DNA from: JAEUJM01 sp041918615
Lineage (GTDB): Bacteria; Actinomycetota; Acidimicrobiia; Acidimicrobiales; DATDAH01
Direction: 5' to 3'
Assembly (NCBI GenBank): GCA_041918615.1
Contig: JAYRVH010000089.1
Location: 26,218-90,217 of the forward strand
Length of the DNA stretch: 64,000 nucleotides
The translations under genes were made by a program, and so were the position numbers. Below, one piece after another: positions 16,324 through 25,872 of the stretch. Below the pieces are notes generated by a model. It saw only the letters and a program-made list of their open reading frames with translations. It did no database searches and was not told where the DNA came from. Every line of letters begins with the position of its first letter. The first letter of the stretch is position 1.

Positions 16324-17652
16324 GTGAGGGAGCGGGTGCGGTGGACCCGGGACGACCGTGAGATCATCCGCCTGGCCCTCCCCGCCTTCGGCGCCCTCAT
16401 CGCCCAGCCGCTCTACGTGCTGGCCGACACCGCCGTCGTCGGCCACCTCGGCACGCCCGAGCTGGCCGGCCTCGCCGTCGCCAACACCGTGCTGGCCACG
16501 CTCTACGCGGTGTTCATCTTCCTGGCCTACGGCACCACCTCGGCCGTCGCCCGCCTCATCGGCGCCGGCGACCACCGTGAGGCCGCCCACCAGGCCGTCC
16601 AAGGGCTGTGGCTGGCGGTCGCCATCGGGATCGGTCTCGCCGTCGCCGGCGAGGTGCTCGCGGTCCCGCTCGTGCGCCTCCTCGGGGCCGAGGACGAGGT
16701 GGCGACGAATGCCCTGATCTACCTACGGGTGAGCCTCCTCGGCGTCCCGGCCACCCTGGTGACCTTCGCCGGCACCGGCTACCTCCGCGGCCTCCAGAAC
16801 ACCAAGGGTCCGCTGGTCGTGGCGGTGGTGTCGGCGGTGTTCAACCTCGCGTTCGAGGTGTTCCTCATCTACGGACTGGGCTTCGGCATCGGTGCGTCGG
16901 CGGCGTCGACCGTGGTGGCCGAGTGGGGGGCGGCGGCGGTCTACGTGTGGTGGGTGCACCGAGCGGTCGCCACACACGAGGTGGCGCTACGTCCCCACGC
17001 CCAGACGCTGCGGTCGCTGCTCGTGGTCGGCCGCGACCTGTTCCTTCGCACGGTCGCGCTGCGGGGGTCGCTGACCGTGGCCACCGCGGTCGCGGCCCGC
17101 ATCGGCACCGACGACCTGGCCGCCCATCAGATCGCTTTCGAGATCTGGTCGTTCCTGGCGCTGGCCCTCGACGCCATCGCCATCGCCGGCCAGTCCATCA
17201 CCGGGCTCCGGTTGGGCGCCGGCGACGGGCCGGGCGCCCGGGCCGCGGGCCGGCGCATGCTCGAGTGGGGCGTGGCGGCGGGCATCGGGGCGGGCCTGCT
17301 GGTGCTGCTCGTACGCCCCGTCCTGCCCGACCTCTTCACCGACGACCACGCGGTCATCGCCCTGGCCACGTGCCTGCTGGTGTTCGTGGCCGTCCTTCAA
17401 CCCGTCAACGGCGCCGTCTTCGTGCTCGACGGCCTGCTCATCGGTGCCGGCGACCTGCGCTTCCTCGCCAAGGCGATGGTGGTGAGCATGTGCGTCTTCC
17501 TGCCCGCCGCCGCCGCCGTCCTCGTGCTCGACCTCGGCATCGGCTGGCTGTGGGCCGCCATCTCGCTGTTCATGGTCGCCCGCCTCGTCCCCCTCGCGTG
17601 GCGCTTCGCCGGCGACCGATGGATTGTCCTCGGTCGCACCACCGGCGGCTGA
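16324..17652 (+). CDS. MATE family efflux transporter (DinF-like)
   Basis: 442 residues with twelve hydrophobic helices. The N-terminal RLALPAFGALIAQPLYVLADTAVVGHLG and the GYLRGLQNTKGPL loop are characteristic of the DinF branch of MATE cation/drug antiporters, which export organic compounds in exchange for Na+ or H+. The aspartate in VLADTAVVG corresponds to the conserved acidic residue of helix 1. GTG at 16324 is preceded by GGGGAATGAC, an acceptable Shine-Dalgarno. It follows the phosphatase-like gene by 69 bp on the same strand and may share its transcript. The substrate is unknown. Confidence 0.88.
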   Translation: MRERVRWTRDDREIIRLALPAFGALIAQPLYVLADTAVVGHLGTPELAGLAVANTVLATLYAVFIFLAYGTTSAVARLIGAGDHREAAHQAVQGLWLAVAIGIGLAVAGEVLAVPLVRLLGAEDEVATNALIYLRVSLLGVPATLVTFAGTGYLRGLQNTKGPLVVAVVSAVFNLAFEVFLIYGLGFGIGASAASTVVAEWGAAAVYVWWVHRAVATHEVALRPHAQTLRSLLVVGRDLFLRTVALRGSLTVATAVAARIGTDDLAAHQIAFEIWSFLALALDAIAIAGQSITGLRLGAGDGPGARAAGRRMLEWGVAAGIGAGLLVLLVRPVLPDLFTDDHAVIALATCLLVFVAVLQPVNGAVFVLDGLLIGAGDLRFLAKAMVVSMCVFLPAAAAVLVLDLGIGWLWAAISLFMVARLVPLAWRFAGDRWIVLGRTTGG

Positions 17653-17711
17653 CCGGCGCTGCGGGGCCGGGCGCCACCGGACGCTCCATACGTAACGATC
17701 AGACAAGTTGC

Positions 17712-17740
17712 TTGCGTAGACGCGGACAGTGCGCAAAGAT
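17712..17740 (+). promoter_or_regulatory. possible promoter of fic
   Basis: TTGCGT (17712-17717) and AAAGAT (17735-17740) are separated by 17 nt and resemble -35 and -10 boxes at half of their positions each. The palindrome starting at 17743 would then cover the transcription start, a normal position for a repressor operator. Confidence 0.45.
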
Positions 17741-17742
17741 CT

Positions 17743-17796
17743 CCTTACGAAAGGATCTCCTCGATCCTTTCGTAAGGGTTGGGCAACGAAAGGATC
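17743..17796 (+). promoter_or_regulatory. 15-bp palindrome plus third half-site before fic (operator or RNA switch)
   Basis: The left arm 17743-17757 (CCTTACGAAAGGATC) is the exact reverse complement of the right arm 17763-17777, with a 5-nt loop. A third copy of ACGAAAGGATC lies at 17786-17796, directly before the GTG start of fic at 17803, and its AAAGGA serves as the Shine-Dalgarno site. As DNA this looks like a dimeric repressor operator plus an extra half-site. As RNA the right arm can pair with either the left arm or the 11 nt that hold the ribosome-binding site. Palindrome and repeat are directly visible; the regulatory role is inferred. Confidence 0.75.
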
Positions 17797-17802
17797 GGCG
17801 CC

Positions 17803-19032
17803 GTGCCTGAGCTCGTCGACCGGATCTGGGAAGGCGGCGGCTATGGCGCTCGTCGGGATCGCATGCCGTTCCGCTACCAGGCGTTCGTGCCGGATCCGGT
17901 CGGCGAGGCCGACCATGCCCTGACCGGCCGCGCCGCCGAAGCCGTTGCCACGGCCACCGCAGCGATCACCGCCCTCCAGCAGGTCACCGCCGGACACGAC
18001 CTCGAGGCGATCGCCGCTCCCTTGCTCCGAGCCGAAGCCCTCGGTTCGTCGTTCATCGAGGGGCTGCGCGCCTCCAACAAGCGCGTGGCGCTCGCAGCGT
18101 ACGAGCCGATCGCGGCAGACGGCGTCGCCCGTGCCGTCCTCGGGAACGTCCGGGCCATGGAACGCGCCATTGAGGTCGGCAGCTCGCAACGAGCGCTGAC
18201 GGTCGGCGACCTGATCGAGATCCACCACACGCTGCTCGAGGGCACTGCAGAGGAGCGCTACGCCGGCATCGTCCGGACCGACCAGAACTGGATCGGCGGA
18301 CGAGGGCTCAGCCCGGCAGATGCCAGCTTCATCCCACCACCGGAGGACGAGGTGCCACGCCTGCTCGATGACCTCGTCGCACTGGCGAACCGCGACGACC
18401 TGCCTGCCGTGGCTCAAGCCGCGGTCGCACACGCACAGTTCGAGACGATCCACCCCTTCGGTGATGGAAACGGCCGGTCGGGCCGGTGTCTCATCCACGT
18501 CGTCCTACGACGACGCGGCGTGACCCCCCTCGTCGTTCCACCGGTGAGCGTCGTCCTGGCAACGAACGCTCGGCGGTACATCGCTGGGCTGAACGACTTC
18601 AGGGACGCCCACCATGATGACTGGATCGGCGTCTTCGCCGACGCACTCACGGCCGCGGCCGCGGCGACGATTCGGTTGACCACCAGGATCGACGACCTGC
18701 TGGCCGAACTGATCGAACGAGCCGGATCCCCGCGGACCGACTCGGTAGCGCGGAGGATCATCCTCGGCCTCCCCGCACAAGCCGTCGTCAGCGCCGAGAC
18801 CGCCGCTGAGCGGTACGCCGTCACACCCACGGCGAGTCGAGCAGCCCTGAACCGCCTGCAGGCGACGGGGGTGCTCATCCCGACGAGGGTGGGGAGGCGT
18901 CGAAACCGCGAATGGATCAGCGACGAGCTGTTCGAGGTGCTCGACGCCTTCGAGCACGAGATCGGTGAGCCCGGCGACGGGGCGGTGCCCCGGCCAACTC
19001 CGCCACCCACGAGGCCGCCGAGACCGAGTTGA
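17803..19032 (+). CDS. Fic family protein (probable AMPylase) with C-terminal winged helix
   Basis: 409 residues. Fic enzymes transfer AMP or related groups to target proteins. The active-site motif HPFGDGNGRSGR spans 217-228 with the catalytic H217 intact. An N-terminal inhibitory motif SSFIEG (82-87) matches (S/T)xxxE(G/N), so this is a self-inhibited class II type. Residues about 330-390 form a winged-helix DNA-binding region (SAETAAERYAVTPTASRAALNRLQ and GVLIPTRVGRRRNREWI). GTG at 17803 is preferred because AAAGGA sits 9 nt upstream; a TTG at 17779 would fall within the repeat region. No antitoxin gene is adjacent. The palindrome just upstream suggests autoregulation by the winged helix. 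The local sequence is less G+C-rich than its neighbours, a hint of transfer. Confidence 0.88.
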   Translation: MPELVDRIWEGGGYGARRDRMPFRYQAFVPDPVGEADHALTGRAAEAVATATAAITALQQVTAGHDLEAIAAPLLRAEALGSSFIEGLRASNKRVALAAYEPIAADGVARAVLGNVRAMERAIEVGSSQRALTVGDLIEIHHTLLEGTAEERYAGIVRTDQNWIGGRGLSPADASFIPPPEDEVPRLLDDLVALANRDDLPAVAQAAVAHAQFETIHPFGDGNGRSGRCLIHVVLRRRGVTPLVVPPVSVVLATNARRYIAGLNDFRDAHHDDWIGVFADALTAAAAATIRLTTRIDDLLAELIERAGSPRTDSVARRIILGLPAQAVVSAETAAERYAVTPTASRAALNRLQATGVLIPTRVGRRRNREWISDELFEVLDAFEHEIGEPGDGAVPRPTPPPTRPPRPS

Positions 19033-19072
19033 TCGCCGACGAGCGTCGACGTTGATCGGCAGCGGTGACGCC

Positions 19073-20299
19073 TCAGAAGGTGGTGGCGCAGTAGGGGGCG
19101 CGCTCCGAACGAAAGAGGTCGTCGGCGTGGGCGGCGGCGCCCGCCACGACCTCCTCGACCCGGCCGGCCGCGGCAAGGGCATGGAAGGACACACCGCCGA
19201 GGTAGACCGCGCCGAGATCGGCGACGTCGAGGCGCAGGTCGGGCGCGGCACCGCCGTCACGGGCACACGTGGCGCCGTCGGGCCCGCCCTCCAAGCAGTA
19301 ACGCCCCGAGCCCGCGGGCCGGAAGGGATCGCCCACCTCCAGCACGAGGCCGCCGGCGGCGGCGTAGCGACGCGCCGCGAGCGCTTCGGCGACGTCGATG
19401 ACGCGCACCCACAGCACGTCGGTGAGCGAGGTGACGCTCAGCTGGCGGGGCTCGACGAGGCGCCAACGCAGGGGGTCATCGACCGGTCGCATGTCCGACC
19501 GGGCGACCCGCACGAGGTCGAGGTCGAAGCAGAAGCGCCAGAGCGCCGCCTCGACGCCGGCGTCGACGCCGATGAGCTCGCGCACGCGCACGACGCTCTG
19601 GAAGTTGCCGTGCTCGGTGCGGCTCTCCTGCTGGTAGCTGGCGTAGCCGTCGGTCTCGCCGTCGAGGCCCTGGTGGACGAGGTGGAAGGCCTCGCCGCCG
19701 CCCTTCCAGCCCTCCCGGGGGCCGAGCATGATGTCCCACCAGGCGTCGGAGCGCGCCAGCGAGCCCACGTGCTCATGCCGCCAGCGGTCGTAGAACGCGG
19801 GGAAGACCGTGCGGGCCTCTTCGGGGGTGACGAGGTGGAGTCGCCCGGGGGGCAGGTCGCCGAGGTACTCGCTGTGGCGGGTGTCGATCTGCACCGACAC
19901 CGCGCTGGTGGCGGGGCCGTAGCCGAAGCGGCGGTAGATGCGGCTCTCGGACGCGTTGAGGATGGCGAGCGAGGAGCCCCGCCCGGCCAGGTCGTCGAGC
20001 TGGCGGGCGAGCAGGCCGGTGAGCACGCCCTCGCGGCGGTGGGTGGGCAGCACAGCCACGTTGCTGACCCCGCCGACCGGCACGAGACCGCCACCGGGCA
20101 GCGTCAGCTCGAACGAGTAGGCGCTGGCGCCGCCGACGAAGCGATCGCCGTCGACCGCGGCGATGCACTGGTCGTACTCGGCCACGGTCTTCCACTCGGC
20201 CAGGTCCCCGCCCGGATCGGCTACCCCGAAGCCGGCGGAGATGGCGCCGAAGTACGCATCGACCTCGTCCTCGGTGATGGTGCGGATGTCGACGGGCAC
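19073..20299 (-). CDS. Eis-like GNAT N-acetyltransferase
   Basis: 408 residues, the length of the mycobacterial Eis family. These are hexameric acetyl-CoA-dependent enzymes that acetylate amines, including aminoglycosides, at several positions. The first GNAT domain has GGVSNVAVLPTHRREGVLTGLL (CoA-binding V/RxxRxxG/A) and ESRIYRRFGYGPAT, whose tyrosine corresponds to the catalytic Tyr of Eis. A second GNAT-like region and a C-terminal sterol-carrier-like domain follow. The protein ends in Phe, as Eis does, where the terminal carboxylate acts as the base. GTG at 20299 is preceded by AGGGTGGGG. It lies 166 bp downstream of the lipoprotein gene, beyond a hairpin. The native substrate is unknown. 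Confidence 0.85.
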   Translation of the reverse strand: MPVDIRTITEDEVDAYFGAISAGFGVADPGGDLAEWKTVAEYDQCIAAVDGDRFVGGASAYSFELTLPGGGLVPVGGVSNVAVLPTHRREGVLTGLLARQLDDLAGRGSSLAILNASESRIYRRFGYGPATSAVSVQIDTRHSEYLGDLPPGRLHLVTPEEARTVFPAFYDRWRHEHVGSLARSDAWWDIMLGPREGWKGGGEAFHLVHQGLDGETDGYASYQQESRTEHGNFQSVVRVRELIGVDAGVEAALWRFCFDLDLVRVARSDMRPVDDPLRWRLVEPRQLSVTSLTDVLWVRVIDVAEALAARRYAAAGGLVLEVGDPFRPAGSGRYCLEGGPDGATCARDGGAAPDLRLDVADLGAVYLGGVSFHALAAAGRVEEVVAGAAAHADDLFRSERAPYCATTF

Positions 20300-20433
20300 G
20301 CACCCCACCCTGCCACGGCGAAGCCCGTCACTCACCAGGTTTGCGCTGCGCGGGCCTCGAGCCCGTCGAACCGGGGCAGCGACACGTCCATCACACCGAC
20401 CCGCGCCGCCGAGGTTCTGCGACAGCCTGCAGA

Positions 20434-20450
20434 GCACCGGGATCCGGTGC
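20434..20450. terminator. hairpin after the gatCAB-lipoprotein operon
   Basis: GCACCGG (20434-20440) pairs with CCGGTGC (20444-20450) over a 3-nt loop, and flanking GTTCTG and CAGAAC can add a second stem. It begins 16 nt beyond the stop of the lipoprotein gene in its direction of transcription and precedes the Eis-like gene. No T-run follows. Confidence 0.45.
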
Positions 20451-20465
20451 CAGAACGCGCTGCCG

Positions 20466-20960
20466 TCAGTCCTCGGGGCAGCGCACGTCGCCGTAGGTGA
20501 AGAGGGTGTAGGCAGCCTCCGCGTTCTGACCGGTGGGATCGATGCCGGCCGAGCTGTCGAAGTCGTCGAAGGTCGTGTACCGGTAGCCGAGCGCGTCCGC
20601 GTCGATCCGGAACCGGTCGAACACCGTCGCCACCTGCTGCACCACCACGTCCATGCCGTCGGGGGCGTTCTCGACCAGACGGTCCTCGGCCTCGGCGAGC
20701 GTGTCCCAGTCGGCCTCGACCTGGGCGGGGGTCGCCGTCGGCGGGGGCTCGCCCACCGCTGTATAGGCCTCCTGGAAGTCCACGATGGCGGCGCAGAACG
20801 CGGGGTCGCCGTTCCGTGCGACGGTGTCGGCGCCTTCGGGCCCGGTCGCCGACCAGGTGGACGCCGAGCGGCCACCACTCGGGTCGTCGGAACCGCAGGC
20901 AGCACCCACGAGCGCCAGGGCGACGACGAGCACAGCGAGCAGCCGGGTGGCGTGACCCAC
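20466..20960 (-). CDS. small secreted lipoprotein, function unknown
   Basis: 164 residues. The N-terminus MGHATRLLAVLVVALALVGAAC is a lipoprotein signal peptide with the lipidated cysteine at C22, followed by a Gly/Ser/Asp linker. The mature part is acidic and mostly helical, with one further pair of cysteines (FCAAIVDFQ and DVRCPED) that could form a disulfide. I do not recognise a named domain. GTG at 20960 lies 3 nt after the gatB stop, so it is the last gene of the gat operon by position, although nothing in its sequence links it to tRNA amidation. Similar small acidic lipoproteins are common in Acidimicrobiia and Actinobacteria. Confidence 0.7.
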   Translation of the reverse strand: MGHATRLLAVLVVALALVGAACGSDDPSGGRSASTWSATGPEGADTVARNGDPAFCAAIVDFQEAYTAVGEPPPTATPAQVEADWDTLAEAEDRLVENAPDGMDVVVQQVATVFDRFRIDADALGYRYTTFDDFDSSAGIDPTGQNAEAAYTLFTYGDVRCPED

Positions 20961-20963
20961 CGC

Positions 20964-22486
20964 TCAGCCGGCCCGGCGCTGCTCGAGCAGGGCGGTCACC
21001 GTCTTGCCGTCGGCATTGCCCTGGGTCGCCTTCATCACCTGACCGACGAAGAACCCCGTGAGCTTGCCGCGAGCCTTGTCGTCGCCGGTCACGAACCGCT
21101 CCCACTGCTCGGCATTGGCCGCGATGATGCCGTCGACGACGTCGCCGAGGGCGTCGGCCGAAAGGGCGGCGAACCCCTTCTCCGTCGCGATCGCCGCCGG
21201 AGCCGCCCCCGTGCCCACCATCTCGGCGAGGACCGCCTTGGCCTGCGTCGGCGTGAGCGCCCCCTCGGCCTCCATCCGGACCAGTTCGGCGAAGGCACCC
21301 GGGTCGAGGTCAGCGGCGCCGTCGACGGCCAGGTTCTGCTCGGCGTGGGTGAGCAGGCGCCGGGGGTCGGCGCCGGCACCGATGGCGGCCAGGACGAGGT
21401 GGTCGAGACCCCGGTCGACCACCAGCGCGGTGTCGGCCGACGAGACACCGGCGGCCGCCGCGAGGGCATCACGACGCTCGGCGGGCAGCGGTGGGATGCT
21501 CGCGTCGAGCGCTGCCAGCCACTCGGGGTCCGGCACCAGGGGCACCAGGTCGGGCTCGGGGAAGTAGCGGTAGTCGTAGGCCTCCTCCTTCGAGCGCAGC
21601 GTGTGCGTGCGACCGTCGGCCTCGTCCCAGTGGCGGGTCTGCTGGATCACCCGCTCGCCCGCCTCGAGCAGGTCGATCTGACGGGCGGCTTCGTAGTCGA
21701 TGGCCCGGCCGAGCGATCGCAACGAGTTGAGGTTCTTGATCTCGCACCGGTTGCCGAACGCCTCGGCGCCGACGCGGCGGACCGACACGTTGGCGTCGAC
21801 CCGCATCGAGCCCTCCTCCATCTTGGCGTCGGACACCTCGACGGCCAGGAGCACGGCGCGCAGCTCCGCGACGTAGGCCTTGGCGTCCTCTCCCGAGCGA
21901 AGATCGGGCCGTCCCACGATCTCCACCAGCGGCACGCCCGCGCGGTTGTAGTCGACGAGCGAGTGGCCCGCCTCGTGGATGCGACCGCCGCCACCGACGT
22001 GGGTCGACTTGCCGGTGTCCTCTTCGATGTGGGCCCGCTCGATGCCGACCCGAACGCCGCTGGGGAGGTCGAGCCGGCCGTCGATGTTGGTGGGCTGGTC
22101 GAACTGGGTGACCTGGTAGTCCTTCGGCATGTCGGGGTAGAAGTAGTTCTTGCGGGCGAAGGTGGACGGCTGCACGGTGCAATGCAGGGCGCGACCGAGC
22201 CGCATGGCGAAGTCGACCGCGCGGGCGTTCAGCACCGGCAACGAGCCCGGCAGCCCCAGGCACACCGGGCAGACGTTGGTGTTGGGCGCGGACCCGAACT
22301 GGTTGGGGCACCCGCAGAAGAGCTTCGTCGCCGTCGCCAGCTCGCAGTGGACCTCGAGCCCGATCACGGTCTCCCATTCCCCTGCACCTCCTCCGTCGGC
22401 GCCCCTTCGGGATCCGACTCCCGTCGGATCAGCGGCTGCGCTCCGCTCCGCCGCGTCGCCCCCTGCGGGTGAGTCTGTGCCGACGA

Positions 22487-22490
<4 letters not shown>
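20964..22490 (-). CDS. gatB: Asp-tRNA(Asn)/Glu-tRNA(Gln) amidotransferase subunit B
   Basis: 508 residues. GatB binds misacylated Glu-tRNA(Gln) or Asp-tRNA(Asn) and activates the side chain for amidation by ammonia from GatA. WETVIGLEVHCELATATKLFCGC with CPVCLGLPGSLPVLN gives the zinc cysteines and the kinase-like core. KNYFYPDMPKDYQVTQFDQP, HIEEDTGKSTH and EIKNLNSLRSLGRAIDYE are family signatures, and a YqeY-like tRNA-binding tail completes it. The first 38 residues are an unusual low-complexity extension that contains a DNA palindrome (22411-22430). Its ATG overlaps the gatA stop by 4 bases (ATGA), so the two are translationally coupled. Confidence 0.95.
22411..22430. repeat. palindrome inside the gatB N-terminal extension
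   Basis: GATCCGAC (22411-22418) is the exact reverse complement of GTCGGATC (22423-22430), with a 4-nt loop. It lies in the part of gatB that encodes residues absent from usual GatB proteins, and suggests that a small palindromic element was absorbed into the gene. Confidence 0.55.
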
Positions 22491-23925
<1,435 letters not shown>

Positions 23926-23926
<1 letters not shown>

Positions 23927-24228
23927 CAGGGCTCTTCACCGAGGGCCGGTGGGACGCGGAAGCGGTCGTCCTCGACCGACGGCGCCTGGGACAGCACCTC
24001 GGCGCGGTCGAGCGTGGGACGCACCTCGTCGGCGCGGAGCACGTTCTGCAGCGGGAGCGGGTGCGACGTGGGCGGGACCTCGCCGACATCGAGGGCCTCG
24101 ACGTCGGCAGCATGGTCGAGCACCGCCGCCAGCTGGTCGGTGAACAGGTCGAGCTCGTCGTCGTCGATGGCGAGCCGCGCCAGTTCGGCCACGTGGGCGA
24201 CGTCGTCGCGGGTGATCTTGTGAGCCAC
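23926..24228 (-). CDS. gatC: Asp-tRNA(Asn)/Glu-tRNA(Gln) amidotransferase subunit C
   Basis: 100 residues. GatC wraps around the GatA-GatB interface and stabilises the complex. Signature: ITRDDVAHVAELARLAIDDDEL at the start, FTDQLAAVLDHAADVEALD in the middle and LRADEVRPTLDRAEVLSQAP toward the end. GTG at 24228 is the only start that keeps the family N-terminus. It begins 9 nt after the stop of the upstream esterase gene, which places it in the same transcript as ferredoxin and esterase. Confidence 0.95.
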
Positions 24229-24237
24229 CTTCCGATG

Positions 24238-25020
24238 CTAGGTCCCCTGCGGCACCGTGGTGACCTCGGCGGCGAAGTCGACGGCACGGGCCTCGATGAT
24301 GTCCTTGTCGTAGTCGAGGGTGGCCACGTGGAAGCTCCGCTCGAGGGTGACCCGTTCCACCGGCCCGGACACCGACGCGGCCAGGACGTCGCTGTCCGAG
24401 GCCGGCACGGTGTGGTCCTGGGGGCTGGTGAGGAGCAGGAGCGGGCAGGTGATCTTCACCAGCTCGGGTCCGAACTGCTCGGCTGCCACGAACATGGAGA
24501 GCAACGGCGCCACCGGCACGAGCTCGTAGGCCGCCAGCTCCACCACGTCGGGATCCGCGATGTCCGAGGCGATACCGGGCAGCATCTCCTCACCGGCGGC
24601 GACCATGCCCTCCACGAAGGCCCGCATCTCGGGGCTCACCTGGATGGCCGGGTTGATGCAGACGATCCCCGCGATCTCGGGGTGCCTGGTGGCCAGCCAG
24701 CACGTCAGGGCCCCGCCCATGGAGAGCCCGGCCACCACCACCCGGTCGACCCGCCCGGCCAGGGAGCGGTACCCGGCCTCGGCTGCGGCGGACCAGTCGT
24801 CCCATGAGGTGCCCTGCAGGTCGTCGACGCTGGTGCCGTGCCCCGGCAACAGCGGCAGCTCGACGGTGAAGCCGGCGCGATGGAGGGCCTGGGCCAGGCC
24901 GCGCATCGAGTGGCAGTTCCCGGTGAAGCCGTGGAGCACGAGCACGCCGTGCCCGTTGGTTCCCTCGGCCGACCAGGGCTCGGCGCCCGGGATGACCGGG
25001 GACTCAGACATAGGGGTCAT
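24238..25020 (-). CDS. alpha/beta hydrolase, carboxylesterase/monoacylglycerol lipase type
   Basis: 260 residues. The catalytic triad is visible: S100 in the elbow GLSMGGAL, D202 in TSPQDHTVP and H231 in LERSFHVATLD. The oxyanion strand is VLVLHGFTGN (27-36), and ELPLLPGHGTSVDDL follows. These match Est30/monoacylglycerol-lipase-like carboxylesterases, cytosolic enzymes that cleave short or medium acyl esters. Two starts are possible, ATG 25020 or ATG 25011; either overlaps the end of the ferredoxin gene (stop at 25004). The gene lies between ferredoxin and gatC in one operon. Its substrate is not evident. Confidence 0.85.
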   Translation of the reverse strand: MTPMSESPVIPGAEPWSAEGTNGHGVLVLHGFTGNCHSMRGLAQALHRAGFTVELPLLPGHGTSVDDLQGTSWDDWSAAAEAGYRSLAGRVDRVVVAGLSMGGALTCWLATRHPEIAGIVCINPAIQVSPEMRAFVEGMVAAGEEMLPGIASDIADPDVVELAAYELVPVAPLLSMFVAAEQFGPELVKITCPLLLLTSPQDHTVPASDSDVLAASVSGPVERVTLERSFHVATLDYDKDIIEARAVDFAAEVTTVPQGT

Positions 25021-25309
25021 CGGTTGCTGGTTCCTTCCACCAGTCGTCCGGCGCGGGGCTCCACTCCGGGTCTTCGAGGATGCAGTCCACCGGGCAGGGG
25101 TCGAGGCACTTGCCGCAACCCGAACACAGCTCGGGAATGACGATCACGTCGATGCCGTGGTTGAAGATGGCGCCGAACTGGGGCGGGCAGTGTCGTAGGC
25201 AGGCATCGCAGTTGATGCAGATCGACATGTCGATCCGCAACGGCGCGAGCTGCCATCTGGGGTTCCGCCGCCGTGCGACGAGACGCTCAGCACGGTTGCC
25301 GGAAGCCAC
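25004..25309 (-). CDS. 2x[4Fe-4S] ferredoxin
   Basis: About 101 residues if started at GTG 25309; an ATG at 25228 would give 74. Two cluster-binding sets are complete: CINCDACLRHCP and CSGCGKCLDPCP followed by a further Cys. It is therefore a bacterial-type dicluster ferredoxin, a low-potential electron carrier in the cytosol. The spacer with PQFGAIFNHGIDVIVIPE is of normal size. The basic N-terminal stretch in the longer version (AERLVARRRNPRW) is unusual and may not be translated. It overlaps the esterase start and opens the esterase-gat operon. Its redox partner is not in the window neighbourhood, though radical SAM proteins occur 2 kb away. Confidence 0.85.
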   Translation of the reverse strand: MASGNRAERLVARRRNPRWQLAPLRIDMSICINCDACLRHCPPQFGAIFNHGIDVIVIPELCSGCGKCLDPCPVDCILEDPEWSPAPDDWWKEPATDDPYV

Positions 25310-25445
25310 GTCGCCAGCGTAGCCAGCCCGCCGATTCGCCGATCCGGGCCGCCCGGGCGCCGATGAGGCCGAGCGGCCCGGCCTGCCCGCACGCCCGGGC
25401 GGCCGATGGCGCGGTGTAGCGTCTCGCACACAACCGCATGACAAC

Positions 25446-25450
25446 AGGAG
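25446..25450 (+). promoter_or_regulatory. Shine-Dalgarno deciding the SCP2 start
   Basis: AGGAG lies 8 nt before the GTG at 25459 but overlaps codons 3-5 of the longer frame that starts at the ATG 25438. This makes the GTG the more likely start. Confidence 0.6.
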
Positions 25451-25458
25451 TGGACCCC

Positions 25459-25866
25459 GTGGCGAAATACGCGTTTCTGAGCGAAGAGTGGATGGAAGCG
25501 GCACACAAGATCCGCGAAGAGTTCGCCGGACAGGCCGCCGCCCCGGCGCACGTGGTGCGCATGAACCAGATCATCACCGACGTTCCCTTCGGCGACTCGG
25601 ACATCAACGCCTACATGGACACGAGCAACGGCGACCTCGAGCTCGACCTCGGCCACCTCGAGAACCCCGACCTCACGGTCACCGTCGACTACCAGACCGC
25701 CAAGGCGATCTTCGTCGAACAGGACCCCCAGGCAGGAATGCAGGCCTTCATGGCCGGCAAGATCAAGGTCCAGGGCGACATGACCAAGCTCATGGCGATG
25801 CAGTCGCAGGCGCCCGACCCGGTCGCCCAGCAGGTGGCGGACCGGGTCAAAGAGATCACCGAGTAG
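25459..25866 (+). CDS. SCP2 sterol-carrier-like protein
   Basis: 135 residues of the SCP2 lipid-binding fold: AKYAFLSEEWMEAAHKIREEF at the start, then a beta sheet and LTVTVDYQTAKAIFVEQDPQAGMQAFMAGKIKVQGDMTKLMAM. The last segment is the family signature (AFMxGKIKVxGDMxKLM). Such proteins bind fatty acyl chains or steroids in a hydrophobic tunnel and often accompany beta-oxidation or sterol catabolism. I chose GTG at 25459 for its AGGAG. It stands alone, divergent from ferredoxin, with a 149-bp upstream region, and converges on the MFS gene with only 6 bp between them. Confidence 0.88.
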   Translation: MAKYAFLSEEWMEAAHKIREEFAGQAAAPAHVVRMNQIITDVPFGDSDINAYMDTSNGDLELDLGHLENPDLTVTVDYQTAKAIFVEQDPQAGMQAFMAGKIKVQGDMTKLMAMQSQAPDPVAQQVADRVKEITE

Positions 25867-25872
25867 GGCGAC

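Noticed and set aside
17803..19032. Fic considered as the toxin of a Fic-antitoxin pair
   Set aside because: The inhibitory SxxxEG motif is inside the same protein (class II) and no small antitoxin gene lies beside it.
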